Positions 21,628 to 33,349 are shown, counted from the first letter of the stretch. The stretch: 64,000 nt of DNA from Phlebotomus papatasi (GCF_024763615.1 NC_077222.1:23560001-23624000); one strand, 5' to 3'. Numbers and translations: made by a program. The notes: a model not told the origin generated them from the sequence alone.

Positions 21628-22020
21628 TACGATCCCAAGCTTCATAATGACTAAATTTTTCCTAATGTGACTCTTAACTCTTTCGCGTCTTTAGGGTCAT
21701 ATATGACCCGGGGAAAAAAGTTTCTTTTTGGCTATTTACATTAATTGAAATCTAACTGGAGTCTTGAGAAAATGAGCCAAGAATCTTACATCCTTCTATT
21801 ATGATGTCGTGCACGAACAGATAGATTTCAATAAATGTAAATACCCAAAAAAAACTTTTTTCCCCGAGTCATGACATTACCCTAAAGACGCGAAAGAGTT
21901 AAATATATTTTAAAATCTGGGAACTGTCCCTTAGGTGTTAAAATATGGATGAGATGTGTTACATTTATTGGGAAACATAGGAAAAATTTAGTCATTACGA
22001 AGCTTGGGTAGGATTGTACG
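21628..22020. mobile_element. GTACGATCCCAAGCTTC inverted-repeat element, interrupted
   Basis: Left arm GTACGATCCCAAGCTTCATA then ATGACTAAATTTTTCCTA. The right arm is the inverse of TAGGAAAAATTTAGTCATTA and CGAAGCTTGGGTAGGATTGTAC. A TTAA-flanked MITE is nested at 21678-21898. Superfamily unknown. Confidence 0.65.
21678..21898. mobile_element. piggyBac-like MITE (TTAA), CTCTTTCGCGTC type
   Basis: TTAA flanks lie at 21674-21677 and 21899-21902. Left end CTCTTTCGCGTCTTTAGGGT, right end inverted CTCTTTCGCGTCTTTAGGGT; the arms extend about 80 bp through CCCGGGGAAAAAAGTTT and ATTTACATTAATTGAAATCT. TTAA target sites define piggyBac-type insertion (established knowledge). Confidence 0.8.
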
Positions 22021-23177
22021 AAACATGAGAACTTTTCGCTACATTTTTTCTTGGAATATTTAAATGGTTCCCAAGAATATTTTATTTCTGTAAATACGAC
22101 TCTATTAAGCTTTTGGAGTTCAGAAATGTTGGATTAAATTCTAATCCAGAATAACTTCATCTGTGAGATTATGCATAGCGTATATACGTAGTCAATGATA
22201 TATTCTCACTTTTAATCAACACTTTATTGTGTCAGATTTGTAATCTTCACGTTTAACCGTATAAAGAAGTGTGCTTGATAAATTGGAGAAGGGATTTGAT
22301 GGTCACTAATGGTTAGCGCAATGCAGAGGTCTTTTATAATCTGAAGCACTCTGTGAATATCATCAGCTCATTGAAACTATTTTATCTTTTTCTGATGTTT
22401 TTTTCGTCTATTTCCTTTTACAAAAATCCACAATCTTCAAAGTATATTAAAAGTTATAACATTGTTAGCATATAAAGATTCATGTAATTTTGTCCATATG
22501 ATGAGATTTTTTTCTGTGTCAATTCATTTTAAACATCTCAATAATCACACACAAAAGTTCATGTCCCAATTTCACAATAAATTTTCATCTCAAAAAGTGT
22601 AGGTATTATATGCTTGAGACTAATGAAGGAAGAAAAAAAACAGACTAAAAGAGAGAAACTTGTAAGAGAGAGAAAAAGTGAATTTAATTATATTTTTGTC
22701 AGGTATTTTGTCAACATGAATTTTCTATGTTTTTTTAATGAATCAATTCATGTATTTTGGCACAAGAAAAAAATGTTTGAACTCTTGTTTTTTTATATGT
22801 TTTAACTTTGAATGGCGTGGTGATAAAAGAGGGACACAAGAGAGTGAGTAAAACAAAAAAAAATGGATTGAAATCGGAAATGATTCGACAATAAATTGAC
22901 TCAGTGTCTAATTAACCCAAATCAGAAACAATTGTCCTCACATTCATATGTTCAACACAATTTCTCATATGTTGTGTCCAATGCTGTGTTTGACCTAAAC
23001 TTTATTTGTCACCTCTATCGACTTTGTCCTATTTTGCTCCATAGACTCCGCATTCAGACTAATTAATGGGATTTTATATCCAAATTATGCTGCAGAGTTA
23101 AAGGGGGGCGAACGAATGTAAGTGCAGAGTTGTGGAGGAGATTTAGCCAATGGTAGTTAGGATTCTTAAGTCATATA
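22021..23177. other. Unique AT-rich stretch, no gene seen
   Basis: About 1.15 kb. A purine-rich run surrounds 22620-22680. Nothing recognised. Confidence 0.45.
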
Positions 23178-23400
23178 AGGTAAATGTTCTGTGATCGGCC
23201 TGTTCCTAAACTCGACCAATGGAGTTATTTATTCAATATAGTTAGATTTGCTATAATAATCGTGTAACCGGTCTAATATTATAAGATCTATAATAATATA
23301 CATAGGTAATTCAAATTAGTGATAAAAATTGACTATAAAACGTTACAAAATTGGATAAATAATTCCACTGGCCGAATTGAGGAACTTGCCGATTAAAGCA
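23178..23400. mobile_element. AGGTAAA-TGCC MITE, degraded copy
   Basis: After TA, AGGTAAATGTTCTGTGATCG with CTGTTCCTAAACTCGACCAA and GAGTTATTTATTCAATA parallels the better copy at 50041-50268. The right end has GGCCGAATTGAGGAAC and a worn terminus. Confidence 0.55.
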
Positions 23401-24061
23401 AAAGATTTGTTTGACAAATGACAAGATAACTTTGACAGATGTGAAAAACATAGAACATAGAAACATAGAAAGTAAAATTGCCAAGCTAATCAGCTGCCTA
23501 GCAATTGTTTAATAACCTACATTCCTAGCTTTTCTTAAGCACCACGATGTTTTTTAAACCTTGAAAAAAAAAAAACTATAGAGATTATGTTGTTCTGAGT
23601 CTTGGTACAACCGATTATCCATTTTCCAAGACCCAGGATAAATACTTGTAAACATCGACTACCTTTCTTCTCGTGTTCACGATTTTCTTGCTACCACGAA
23701 GGGAAATCACACACGATGTTCAAAAGAATAGCCGTTAAATAACTTAAATGGATGTGTAAAGCTGCACAAAAAGACGTCTACATTTTAAAGTTAGTTCCAG
23801 AAATATTTTTGAAAAATTATAATAATTTTTAAATTAAGAGATTTTTAATTTGAGACTAGATTAAACTACTGTCATATCAGATTCCGGCGAAACCGTCTCT
23901 TGGCTTAAGACGAACGTCTGACTAGGGTGCGATTACTGTTTAAAAAGCGATTTACAAAGCGATTACTGTTTTAAGTCTTGCGATTATTGAAATGAAGTAT
24001 CGAACAACTTATTTATGAACAGAATATTAACGTGAAATTCTAGGTTAATGTATATGTTAAT
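23401..24061. other. Unique stretch
   Basis: No recognised element. GATTACTGTTTAAAAAGCG and a second GCGATTACTGTTT at 23927-23975 form a local imperfect direct repeat. Confidence 0.35.
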
Positions 24062-24239
24062 TTCGGTGACAGCCAAAATCCTGAAAGCCAAAATTGCGAA
24101 CGCCAAAATCCCGAATGGTCAAAATCCTAATAGGAATGAAATTATAATTAAGTATTCGGGTTTCTGGCATTCGGGATTTCAACTCATTCGGGATTTTAGT
24201 CCAGGGATTTTAACCAATTCAGGATTTTGACCGGGACCC
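24062..24239. mobile_element. 15-bp-unit foldback element, copy 1
   Basis: The left arm is repeats of AGCCAAAATCCYGAA; the right arm carries inverse units (ATTCGGGATTT, ATTCAGGATTTTGACCGGGA). Flanks share TTAAT. The left arm has about four units. The frame at 24048-24230 reads through the repeat and is not a gene. Confidence 0.65.
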
Positions 24240-25040
24240 TTAATAAACTTACTAACCTATCATAACTACCCTCAATTAACTCACGACGGAAAGGTACGGC
24301 AAGATGAGCCCCTTGGTCTAGGAAAAACAACAAAGTTCCTCTTCTAGACTTTTATTTATTCCACTAACACATCTCTACTTGACTTTCCTTTAATTTCCGC
24401 CGTGTTTGATCCTGGGATTAATTCCGATTACAAAAAATATAGAATATCCTGTAATTTCGGGGTTCCGGATCTCGTATTGTTAACTTTAATTCCCGAAGAC
24501 CAGATGGGCCACTTTAGATACCGAAAGCCCGGATAAGGGGTTCTCCTACACAAGATAAACTACGGATGAAGCCGGGTATATGTTTTAGAGATCACCCTCG
24601 GACGAATCAGGGCAGATACAATTCAATCCAATTTCAACTGAAGAATGAAATATTTTTTATTTTTTAAATTTTTATTAGGGGTCCATCTGGAAGATGATTG
24701 CCCCGTAAGAGTGAAATATTGCACTCACCAATGGTTGCTATTGTATATACGTTGCTCGCAAGAATTATATCCTAAAAGCGAAAAAATGTTTCTCTAGTTT
24801 TGCTAATCTGTTCTACTAGTTCTGTTACTTTATCGAAAAATTGTGTTTTTTTATAACAAAAGTTACTGTACGTTTGCCATCAAGCCCTCTACACATTGGC
24901 AACAGGTTTCGTCAAAAACTTTTTTTAAGAGGTGAAAATGTCAAAATTCCATCAAAAGCGTCAAAATGACAATTGTTGTCGAAAATGGTTCCTAATTTGT
25001 AGAGGACTTCAGGTTGCATGGCAGAACAAAGTAGGGAAAG
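24240..25040. other. Unique stretch
   Basis: About 800 bp between two foldback elements, with no recognised repeat or exon. Confidence 0.4.
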
Positions 25041-25047
25041 CCGGACG

Positions 25048-25270
25048 AAGACAGCCAAAATCCCGAAAGAATCAAAATCCCGAAAGCCAAAATCCCGAAT
25101 GTCAAAATCTTGAAAGGGATGACATTATATGGAGGAAATTGCATAGAATAATTTTCCGAGACACAGAAAATTTCCCTTTGCCTCCAGCAAGCGCGGGTGC
25201 AATCGTGACAGTAACTATGATACTTTTTAAGAATTCGGGATTTTGACTTTCGGGATTTTGACCGAGACCT
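25048..25270. mobile_element. 15-bp-unit foldback element, copy 2
   Basis: Exact 7-bp flanks CCGGACG at 25041-25047 and 25271-25277. The left arm has GCCAAAATCCCGAAAG repeated about four times. The right arm is TTCGGGATTTTGACTTTCGG and GATTTTGACCGAGACC. The core CCTCCAGCAAGCGCGGGTGC, AATCGTGACAGTAACTATGA is shared with copies at 44142 and 49018. Frames on both strands (24932-25282) are repeat readthrough. Confidence 0.8.
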
Positions 25271-25312
25271 CCGGACGGACACTTAAAAACACCTCAACTT
25301 TATATGCATTTA

Positions 25313-25531
25313 CAGTAGACTCTCACTCAATTGGGCGAAAAATTTTGTTGAGAATTTTCACGTTTAATTATGAATTTAATTTGCTCAAATTCGCTGTAGT
25401 TTTTCCTATTTTATCGTGATTCTTTATATTTGAGCGCTTTTTGTGAAATTTACAAAGGCTTTGACGCCCAAATCTATCGATAAACCGGATAACATTTTGC
25501 CCCAAATGCCCAATTGAGAGAGAGCCTACTG
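25313..25531 (+). mobile_element. CAGTAGACTCTC-family MITE, copy 2
   Basis: TA-flanked. Left CAGTAGACTCTCACTCAATT, right inverted CAGTAGGCTCTCTCTCAATT. The interior has GGGCGAAAAATTTTGTTGAG, TATTTTATCGTGATTCTTTA and CAAAGGCTTTGACGCCCAA. The inverted counterpart is 46323-46556. Confidence 0.85.
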
Positions 25532-25626
25532 TATATGCTGAAGCAGCATTTTATTGTCCGATTTTCAATGTGTCTGACATTCGGCGCTGTCCGACTTTTA
25601 GCAAATTTCCGTAAAATATTTTTGTA

Positions 25627-26053
25627 GGGTAAGTGTGCCAAATTCCGGCCAGCTTGCAATTTCGGCCACCTTTTTTGTTCCTCGAATTTCCATGAATTTT
25701 TAGTTTTTACATACTCTAGAGATTATACAATGCAAAAGAATAACAAAAAATATAGTTTCGACAAACGAGATGACGTGAAAAAGACATTGAAAGAATTCCC
25801 GAAGGGCAAGGAACTATGAGAATGAAGGTGGCCGAAATAGGGCACCAAAGCTATGTCTACATTTTTATTCATTTTAAAATGTATTAAGAATGATTTTACA
25901 GGAAATAATGACGATAAACTGTCTACAAGGTGTTAAGCAACACTCCTTTTAAGTAAAAGGAATAAAAAAACAATTTCTATTAAAGATATTACATTTCAAA
26001 CTTGAGACCTTGGCGCTTGCATGCAACTATGCCGAAATTTGGCACACTTACCC
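25627..26053 (+). mobile_element. GGGTAAGTGTGCC-family element, copy 2
   Basis: TA-flanked. Left GGGTAAGTGTGCCAAATTCC, right inverted GGGTAAGTGTGCCAAATTTC. This is the best-preserved member; the interior matches 12780-13192 throughout (GAATTCCCGAAGGGCAAGGA, GACGATAAACTGTCTACAAG). Confidence 0.85.
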
Positions 26054-26055
26054 TA

Positions 26056-28035
26056 CACATCTTAGATAATTTCGGTTATGATAGAGGTTCTATGTTAATG
26101 TGTTTCCACAGTTGAATGACCTTTTAATATTTGGACTTAATATCATTAGCTGTGACTTTACAAAGCTTAATGTAAATTAGACTTCACAAGGGGATACTAT
26201 GAAATTGGTATAAAAGTGAGAGTGTTTTCCTCAATGAGAAATTTAAGTAGAGGGATGGGACACAAAAAAAGTGTCACTTTCTCAATGCCTAAGTGCTTAT
26301 TATCAAAAAAGGTCCAAGGCAATCCTTTCTTTAAATGACTCCAAGTTGAAAATGAGTCAAAAGGAAGGTGTGAATTATAAAAATGTGTGAGATTAGGAGC
26401 AAAAATGGTATGGTCATGTGGCAATGTTGTGTGTATATATAATAGTGAGGTTGTACAATATAATGTTTGTGTTTGGGGCCAAATTGAATGAGTTTCACAC
26501 TTGTGGTGTATCGAATGGGTCTCCTCCATTAAATTAGAGCAAGAAAATTTAGGCCAAAAGCAAAAAAAAGAAGTAGCTAGTAGTGGAGAGAATGAGAGAG
26601 AACTAAATAAATAAACGGACTCGATTGAAAAACTAATATATGATTCTCTCTCTTTTCCTTCTTCTTCCTCCTCGTCAGCTTGGACTATAAGGCTGTTGAC
26701 CCAATTCCATGCACTATACGCGCAAATATTAAGTATGTGGTATATGGATAGTGTTCTTGATTTTTTTTACTACTAACTCTGCACATACAATCACTAAGTA
26801 AGTGTACATAGCAATGTTTATTTTTTTTCATCTCATACTTGAGAATTTCTTAATTGGCCACCAGAATTAATGATATGTATAACGACCAATTGAAATTCTC
26901 GCCAATTGATCTCAATTTTTATTTTCATCTTCACCTAATTTAAAATGGTTCATTTTGGCGCTCATTGAATTCTCTCCCCCGTGCACATTTTTCGGTGTGT
27001 CTTACATTCTCTGAAAAAGAAGAAAAAAAAAGTGTCTCTTGCCGAAAAATGTTTGTGAAAATAGAATAAATAGCTAATTAATTCATAATTCGAAACGAGG
27101 GGGAAAGTTACGAGGCGAGAAAGTATCATTAGTCAGTGATGATGGAGAAAATATATATATTTTTTTGTTAAATTTATGTGTTGGACATGTGAATGGAGAC
27201 GCCTGGTGTGCGCAACCATATATTGATTAAAATTTGTGGGAAATCTGCCAGGAAAATGTGAAAATCCAATTCAAATAAAAAAGAAAATATATAGGAAGAA
27301 GCAAATGATCAACCAGGGAATTTAATGTTCTTGTAGAATTTCTCAATAGTAACCACTCTTTTATTGATTCAAAAGAGTTCCTATTAAACATGAAGCAAAA
27401 GGTCGGGGGGAATATTTGTTGAACTAAAAGAATCCTTTTATGTACTGCATTTGAATCAATTTGTGCTATCAGTTCTTCTAATGCTGCACAAGAGTTTGGC
27501 AATTTTTGGCATATTTCCAACTCTCTATAATAACAAATGGGACGGTTTTTGTACCATCTCTCACTTCTCTTTTAAATTTAATATTGCAAGAATGCAGAAA
27601 TATAGGAAATGTCTTTAGTAAAATAAGAAGATATCTAAGAAGTATTGTAGAAATTTCTTGAAAAGTCCGAATGTGAGACAATAGGATAATCTCTAAAGTT
27701 TTAGGAGAAAAGTGAGATATAAATTTGAAAATATCAACAAGTTCAACCAACTTTTGAAGCGTAGAGTGATAAAATTTCTTCCTCATTCTTTCACGTGACT
27801 TCAATAAAAATTTTGATGAGAGAGCAAAATCACACTATATTCTTTGACGTAATGCTATATCTCAAAGTTATAGCCAACAATAAAACTTGTAAATATCTGA
27901 AGAGTACTCTAAAGTTCATTCTTCTTTCATTCTCTACTCTTTATTCTTACGAGTGACATTACTTTCAGATTGACACTGATGAAATATATCTCAAAAGGGA
28001 TTAGGAGGGGCTATTTCGGACATCAATTTCTATAT
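26056..28035. other. Unique stretch, no gene seen
   Basis: About 2 kb. Minus frames of 97-110 residues (26197-26529, 27227-27520, 27478-27804) show no recognised motif or family; they look like chance frames. GTGAATGGAGACGCCTGGTG at 27189-27208 recurs exactly at 31481. Confidence 0.45.
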
Positions 28036-28190
28036 TAGAGGAATTGTGCTGAATTTCGGACAGCTTGCAATATTGGACACTCCATTTATTTCTCAGAATT
28101 CCATAAATTTCTCATCAATTTATATACATATGCTATACCAGAAGCATGACATTTCCTATGTTTCCCATATGTTTCTAGCGAGCCGATAAA
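28036..28190 (+). mobile_element. GGGTAAGTGTGCC-family fragment
   Basis: GGAATTGTGCTGAATTTCGG, ACAGCTTGCAATATTGGACA and TTTCTCAGAATTCCATAAATT follow the order of the left half of the family. The right end is not found. Confidence 0.4.
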
Positions 28191-29389
28191 ACTTCTGAGT
28201 TTATTAGCTGTTTTCTATCATTGTATAATGAATTAGCATAAAATACTAATACAAAATAAAGGCCAATTTAATAACGAAGAAGCAACCGAAAACCCGAAAT
28301 TGGCAACCTACGTAGTTTCGGAAATATCTCGTGAAATGTGTACGAAAACAGGGAATAAAATACACTAAAACTGGTCGCATTTTTTAGAGCTAATGTCACT
28401 CCCCTATGCTATACAATGTAAAAGGAACGAAAAAAGAGAAGCTTTGCAGCATCGAGAAATTTTATGTACGATATTGCAAGCAAAGGTTCTTGAGTTTTAG
28501 TTTAACATTATTTTATTTTGGCTTCTAGAACTTGACATATAGTTCACCGTTCCTGTGCCATTAAACTTCAATGGGTCAACCAGTAATGAACCATATTCCT
28601 GAACGAACCAGAAGTAACCTGAATGAACTCATATAAAGATTTAAAGAAAATTGGCAAGGGATAACTCATTTCGGGAAACTGGGTAGGGAACCCATGCAGT
28701 TTTGTCGAATCCGGAAAACCTGTACATTTTTTCAGGGAACTCACGGGGAACTCTGTGAACCCATATATCATTTCTGGAAACCGAGAAATTGAGAAACTCT
28801 GATTGCTTATGGCTATGATCAAGCTCTTGGCATTTTAAAGTCAAAGAACTCTATCGGAAAAACGAATTAGTCCAAACGCTCTGTGAAGATCGATTATAAA
28901 GGTTTAATTCTTAAAGATTTATCTCAGAAATACGGGATCATCGATTTTAATACATAAACAGATTTTACTAAACACTTCCTTTCTAAACTTACTGACGAAA
29001 GGTCCAGAGAGTTCTTGTTACAATGAATATCTTAAACTTTTCTGAGTTTTTCATTGGTCCTTCGACCCGGATGGGCCACGAAAAACAGTAAAAAAGATTT
29101 GAAAATTCTAAGTAAATTGGTTATATACAAAAAAAGAACCATTTTTTTTGTATAAATTAACGATTAGCTTTATGTCTTTAACGGTTATAAACATCTCAAT
29201 TCTGGTTTCATAATGATCTTGCAATTTTCTTATTTTCTTAAAATTTGTGATATTTTTAATGATCTATGTTCTCGAAATGTTGAACACTAATTTTTTTTAT
29301 GTTTATTGTCTAAATTCACTTTTGAAAATATCACAGAATTACTCTGCTAGTAAATTCAGTTCTAGTAGTCTTGTTCAATCTCAAATATA
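28191..29389. other. Unique stretch
   Basis: About 1.2 kb. Two overlapping minus frames (28568-28844) read the same GGGAAC-rich segment and have no recognisable fold or motif. Confidence 0.4.
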
Positions 29390-29879
29390 GGGTAGTACAA
29401 TGGAAATTGATTTTTTTTTGTTTATTTCTTTTCAAGGTGTGTTGCTTGGAACCTTGTAGATAATTTATCTTTTTTTTCCCTAAAGTAATTCTTAATGCCC
29501 AACGTACAATGACTTTTCTTTGTAAACATGTTTTCGAAATTTTCTATGAGAGAGAGCAAGATGACTATATCTCTTTTTCATTCACTCTCATTGAAGTCAA
29601 GAACATATTTACAAAACAAAAGTTATTGTGCGTTGGACATAATACATTAGAAAATAAATAAAAATATAGACATAGATTTGGGTAATATTCCGGGTACTTT
29701 GATTCTTATAGTTTCCTTGACCTTCCGGAATTCTTCCAAAGTCTTTTTCACGATATTTCGTTCGTCGAAGCGACATTGTACAATCTCTAGACTATGCCAA
29801 AACTAAAAGTTCATGGAAATTTGAAGAGCAAAAGAAGTGGGCGAAATTGCAAGCTGACCGGAATTTAGTACACTTAACC
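29390..29879 (-). mobile_element. GGGTAAGTGTGCC-family element, copy 3, interrupted
   Basis: TA-flanked, minus orientation. The right end inverted is GGTTAAGTGTACTAAATTCC then GGTCAGCTTGCAATTTCG. The left end has lost most of its TIR (GGGTAGTACAATGG). The interior GTTGCTTGGAACCTTGTAGA matches the sister copies. A 144-bp MITE is inserted at 29496-29639. Confidence 0.75.
29496..29639. mobile_element. Harbinger-like MITE nested in copy 3
   Basis: TIRs TGCCCAACGTACAATGACTT and, inverted at the right, TGTCCAACGCACAATAACTT. TAA flanks both sides. In the sister copy at 25627 the uninterrupted site reads (inverted) ATTCTTAATACATT, so a 3-bp TAA duplication is directly supported (TAAT is also possible). 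A 3-bp TWA target is the rule for PIF/Harbinger (established knowledge). Confidence 0.8.
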
Positions 29880-30112
29880 TAATTAGAAGGTAAGAACAGA
29901 GGAAAATTCTCTTAAATTTTTGTTTAATTTAATTAAATCAAATTCTTCGTTAAAATTCTTGCAAATTTAAAAATAAAGAACAGTAACTGTTCTTAACTAC
30001 GACTGTTCTTAAATTATTGGGTCTAACAATTGTTGCCATCGCCACCCAAACGAGGAAACAGTGCTCTTAGCTCTTACCCAGAGTAATGGTATATGGTGCT
30101 ATTCCAAATAAT
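29880..30112. other. Stretch with GCCAGCGCCACC motif block 4
   Basis: TTGCCATCGCCACCCAAACG, AGGAAACAGTGCTCTTAGC at 30012-30050 is a diverged plus-strand match to block 1. It follows repeated ACTGTTCTTAA words at 29985-30015. Confidence 0.35.
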
Positions 30113-30360
30113 GGAAAGGGGAAATATTTCTTCTGAACATTTTTTATTACTATATAACTGTTCTCAAGTGCTTCTACATTATCGACTTTTCGTTATGGTG
30201 GTCCCATGACGACTGTTTGATGGTTGTAGACCACGGCAAGGTCTAGGGGGACAGCTGAGACAGAAACCAACAATGAAAAGTCGATAATGCAGAATCATTT
30301 GAGAACAGTAAAGTTCTAAAAGAAAATATTCTGGGGAAAGATTTTCCCTTTTTTCATGCG
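30113..30360. mobile_element. Long hairpin MITE, copy 2
   Basis: ACTGTTCTCAAGTGCTTCTA, CATTATCGACTTTTCGTT on the left pairs with the inverse of AATGAAAAGTCGATAATGCA, GAATCATTTGAGAACAGT on the right. The outer arms GGGGAAATATTTCTTCTGAA and TTCTGGGGAAAGATTTTCCC also pair. The loop GACTGTTTGATGGTTGTAGA parallels the loop of copy 1 at 13228. Confidence 0.7.
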
Positions 30361-32933
30361 AGTAACACAATAAGTTACATGAATTAAATTTTAGTGAAAA
30401 TTGCAGTAATTTCCTCTGTTAGAAATAGCCCGGCATTCCCCAATAAAATCTCAAAAGTGCTAAAGTCGCTCTTTTAGTTTTAGTTCTTCCCCATAGAATT
30501 CTGTGAGGTCAAACATTTCTCTGATAGTTTTTTCTCTCACTCATGAAAGACAACCGTGAGTTTTGTCTCATAACTCATAAATTAAATTCTCTTCATATGA
30601 TATATCTTTCATCACCAAACAGTCTTTTTCTTCATAATGCTATAAAAGCTCAATAAAAGAGAAGAAGATGGGATAATGGGTATGTAAGAGAAAGAGAAAT
30701 TTGTAGTCTGAATATATTTTGAACATAATTCATATTTTTGTTTTAATTTTTGTACCTTTGTGCAAACACATACAACTTTCCGAGTGTTGTACATCATATC
30801 CATTTAAATATTTTTGGGTTATACGTTGTTGATTTTACAATAACAATTTCATGAGAAAAATTATGTTATTTGAAAGCCTTTTATTATTTTTTTTTTGACA
30901 TACCCAAATTTCTCGCAGACAATTGTTATAGAAATTGAGCATATTATTTTGCATATTATTACTTTATTCTCTTTCTTTTGCCTTTGTCTCAAGCCGTGTC
31001 TGCTGAATATGGGCAGAGAGACTGAGAGAAAGAGAGAGATTTACAAAATAAAATAAAATAAAAGTGAAGTAAAGGGAAGTGAGAGTTAAAGAAGTGTCTT
31101 TCAATATAAAATCAAATACAATGGAATAAATTTAAACTTTTCTCTTTTGTCCAACAACTATTGTTGAATGCCATTTCGCCCTTTGAAATCTTTTGTTTGG
31201 TATTATTTTTAGCGTTGATCGCTCTTTTTTCAGAGACACTATATTAGTTTACTTTTGGAAATTGATATGTCCAACTTGCCAAATTGCTGCTTATTATTGC
31301 TTTAAAATTGTTCATGGTATGTTTTTGGTGTTTATAATGTAAATTCACTGAATGCAAGAGGAATTTGAGGTCTTAGCAATTATTTGTTGTATTTGGTTTT
31401 TTGGACAACAATAAGTAAAATCCATAAAGGGAGTGTTTCATTTCCTTGAACAATTGCTACATATTGCGTATGTATGTTTAGTGAATGGAGACGCCTGGTG
31501 TTTAGTTCCTGTTTTGTACTTAATCTCAAGGAAAAAATCTTCATTTGATATTTTTTTTTTCCTCGAATAACAACGAAAAAGCCCTTCAAGCTAATCACAC
31601 TTAATAGATCATAATTAACTCTGCACATAAGTTGATGTCTGACATCTCATGCTTTGTTTCTTGATACAAGAAAAGTCATAGAACAACCTTTCACAAAATA
31701 ATTCGCAAACTTTTTGCCTTCAAGAAAAATAAAAATTGTAGGACATTTTTTTTTTAAATGTTTTTTCGACAAAATAAAAAGCTATAGGCATAGAGTCAGT
31801 GGTTGAGGTGAGCAAAAGAGGAAAATTATTGAGCAAGTGCCAGGAATTTTCCTAAACTCTCCTCTGGTCACCATTTAAATGGAAACTCTATGGTTGTAGG
31901 TGCTGAAAATACTCGAAATTGTTAACAAATTAATGTTTCTCTTTTTTTTATGGTCGTTAAAAGTCCCGTCAATTCCTCTAGTTTGCAAAATTGTTCGCAC
32001 AAAGGAGAATTTGAGGTGAGAGAATTAAATGAACTTGTAGAATATGGGATTTTGTAGGAGTTAAAATTTTACACCACATTCATTCGTCCAAGACAGCAGC
32101 ATCATGCTATAAATGTTAAAGGATTATTGGGGCGTGAAACCTCCACCGGATGTCGACCGTCTGTCCATCTCTTGTTTCTTTCTTCTCCTTGTTGTCTGTC
32201 TGTGGTTTTGGACAATGATGGTACTTGTAAACCATCTTTCTCTCCCATTTTGGTTGATGTTAATTTAAAAACGAAAAAAAAAAAAATAAGTGCAACATAA
32301 AAATAAACATGCAACAAAGTACAGGTTCAAACTATATATTGCATGTACTTTGTCCCAGGGGGAGAAACAAGGGCAAAATCCTTTGGTAATATCCAATTAA
32401 CGATTGTCTGAACAGACTGAGTGAAAAATATGGTTGGTTGACGAACCAGAAATTATTTCCTTTCCCATTACCACGCACTTAAATCCATTCCTTGCGTTTT
32501 GCTTCTTTCCATCAGAAGATTGTCTTCATTGAATAAACATTTAGCATTTTGCTATGGTAACATATATAGAAAATTTAATTTAGAAATGTGTCGGGATTAA
32601 CTTGAGGGTGAATTGTATTTTTAAAGGATTGACTGAAGGTGGTTCACTGATGAAGATAATGGCCTATGCACAGAGCTTTTGAATTAACAGGATAATGAAT
32701 GTGTTTATCTTAATTACTTCAATAAGTCAATTCTAAAATTCTTTTTCTGATATACATATTTGGGTGCTGCGACTGCCGCCGACTTACGAATATCGGCCTC
32801 TCTAGGTAAACGGCAGAAACCCTGGATCACAGACCGTATATGCCCACTCATACAATCGATATATACATACATACCATCATATAAAAACCAAAGAAGCAAC
32901 AGAAAAGAAAGATATTAACAGAAAATTATACTT
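30361..32933. other. Unique stretch, no gene seen
   Basis: About 2.6 kb. It contains the second copy of GTGAATGGAGACGCCTGGTG (31481), an (AAAAT) run near 31045, and a GC-richer island at 32757-32860 discussed as a finding. No exon can be called with confidence. Confidence 0.4.
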
Positions 32934-33347
32934 ACTGTGTTATCACACTTGCCACATTAAAATTTTAATATGAATCACATTAATTGTCGCTGGTGAGAGT
33001 CCAAATGTGTAATTTGTGTGTTTGAATCATTTTATATTCAAAATTTGATGTATTTGTTGATAAAATGGTAGACTTGGCCCGCAAAATTTGATATAAATTG
33101 ATTTATAGCACTCATGCGAAAGATTAATGCGATTTTCTCTTTAATTTTTTAATGTGAAAAATATTTATGCTTTAGGTAAGTTTAAACTTATTTTTGCAGG
33201 CCAAGTCCACTTCTTTATCAATAAATAGAAAAACCCCAAATATTAAGTGACTCAAAGACACAAATAACATATTTGGACGCTCACAAGCGACAATTAATGT
33301 GAATCACATTAAAATTTTAATGTGCAAGTGTGATATGATAACGCCGT
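32934..33347 (+). mobile_element. GTTATCACACTTGCACATT MITE, copy 2 (uninterrupted)
   Basis: TIRs ACTGTGTTATCACACTTGCC and, inverted at the right, ACGGCGTTATCATATCACAC. 414 bp. Apart from small indels it matches both halves of 15931-17885 and contains the empty target of the 1.56-kb foldback (AATATTTATGCTTTAGG). It is immediately followed by TA and the next element. Confidence 0.85.
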
Positions 33348-33349
33348 TA

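Noticed and set aside
24932..25282. Frames on both strands with NPESQNPE-like repeats
   Set aside because: They read through the 15-bp units of a foldback element; the same peptides appear at 44.1-44.6 and 49.0 kb for the same reason.
26197..27804. Three minus frames of about 100 residues
   Set aside because: Hydrophobic, AT-driven composition and no motif; expected by chance in long unique DNA.
29496..29639. Treating the segment as part of the surrounding GGGTAAGTGTGCC element
   Set aside because: Absent from the sister copies at 12780 and 25627 and flanked by a TAA duplication, so it is a later insertion.
33166..33200. TTTAGGTAAGTTT followed by TTTTTGCAGG as a splice donor/acceptor pair
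   Set aside because: Only about 25 bases apart and inside a MITE whose other copy has GTAAAT; too short for an intron.
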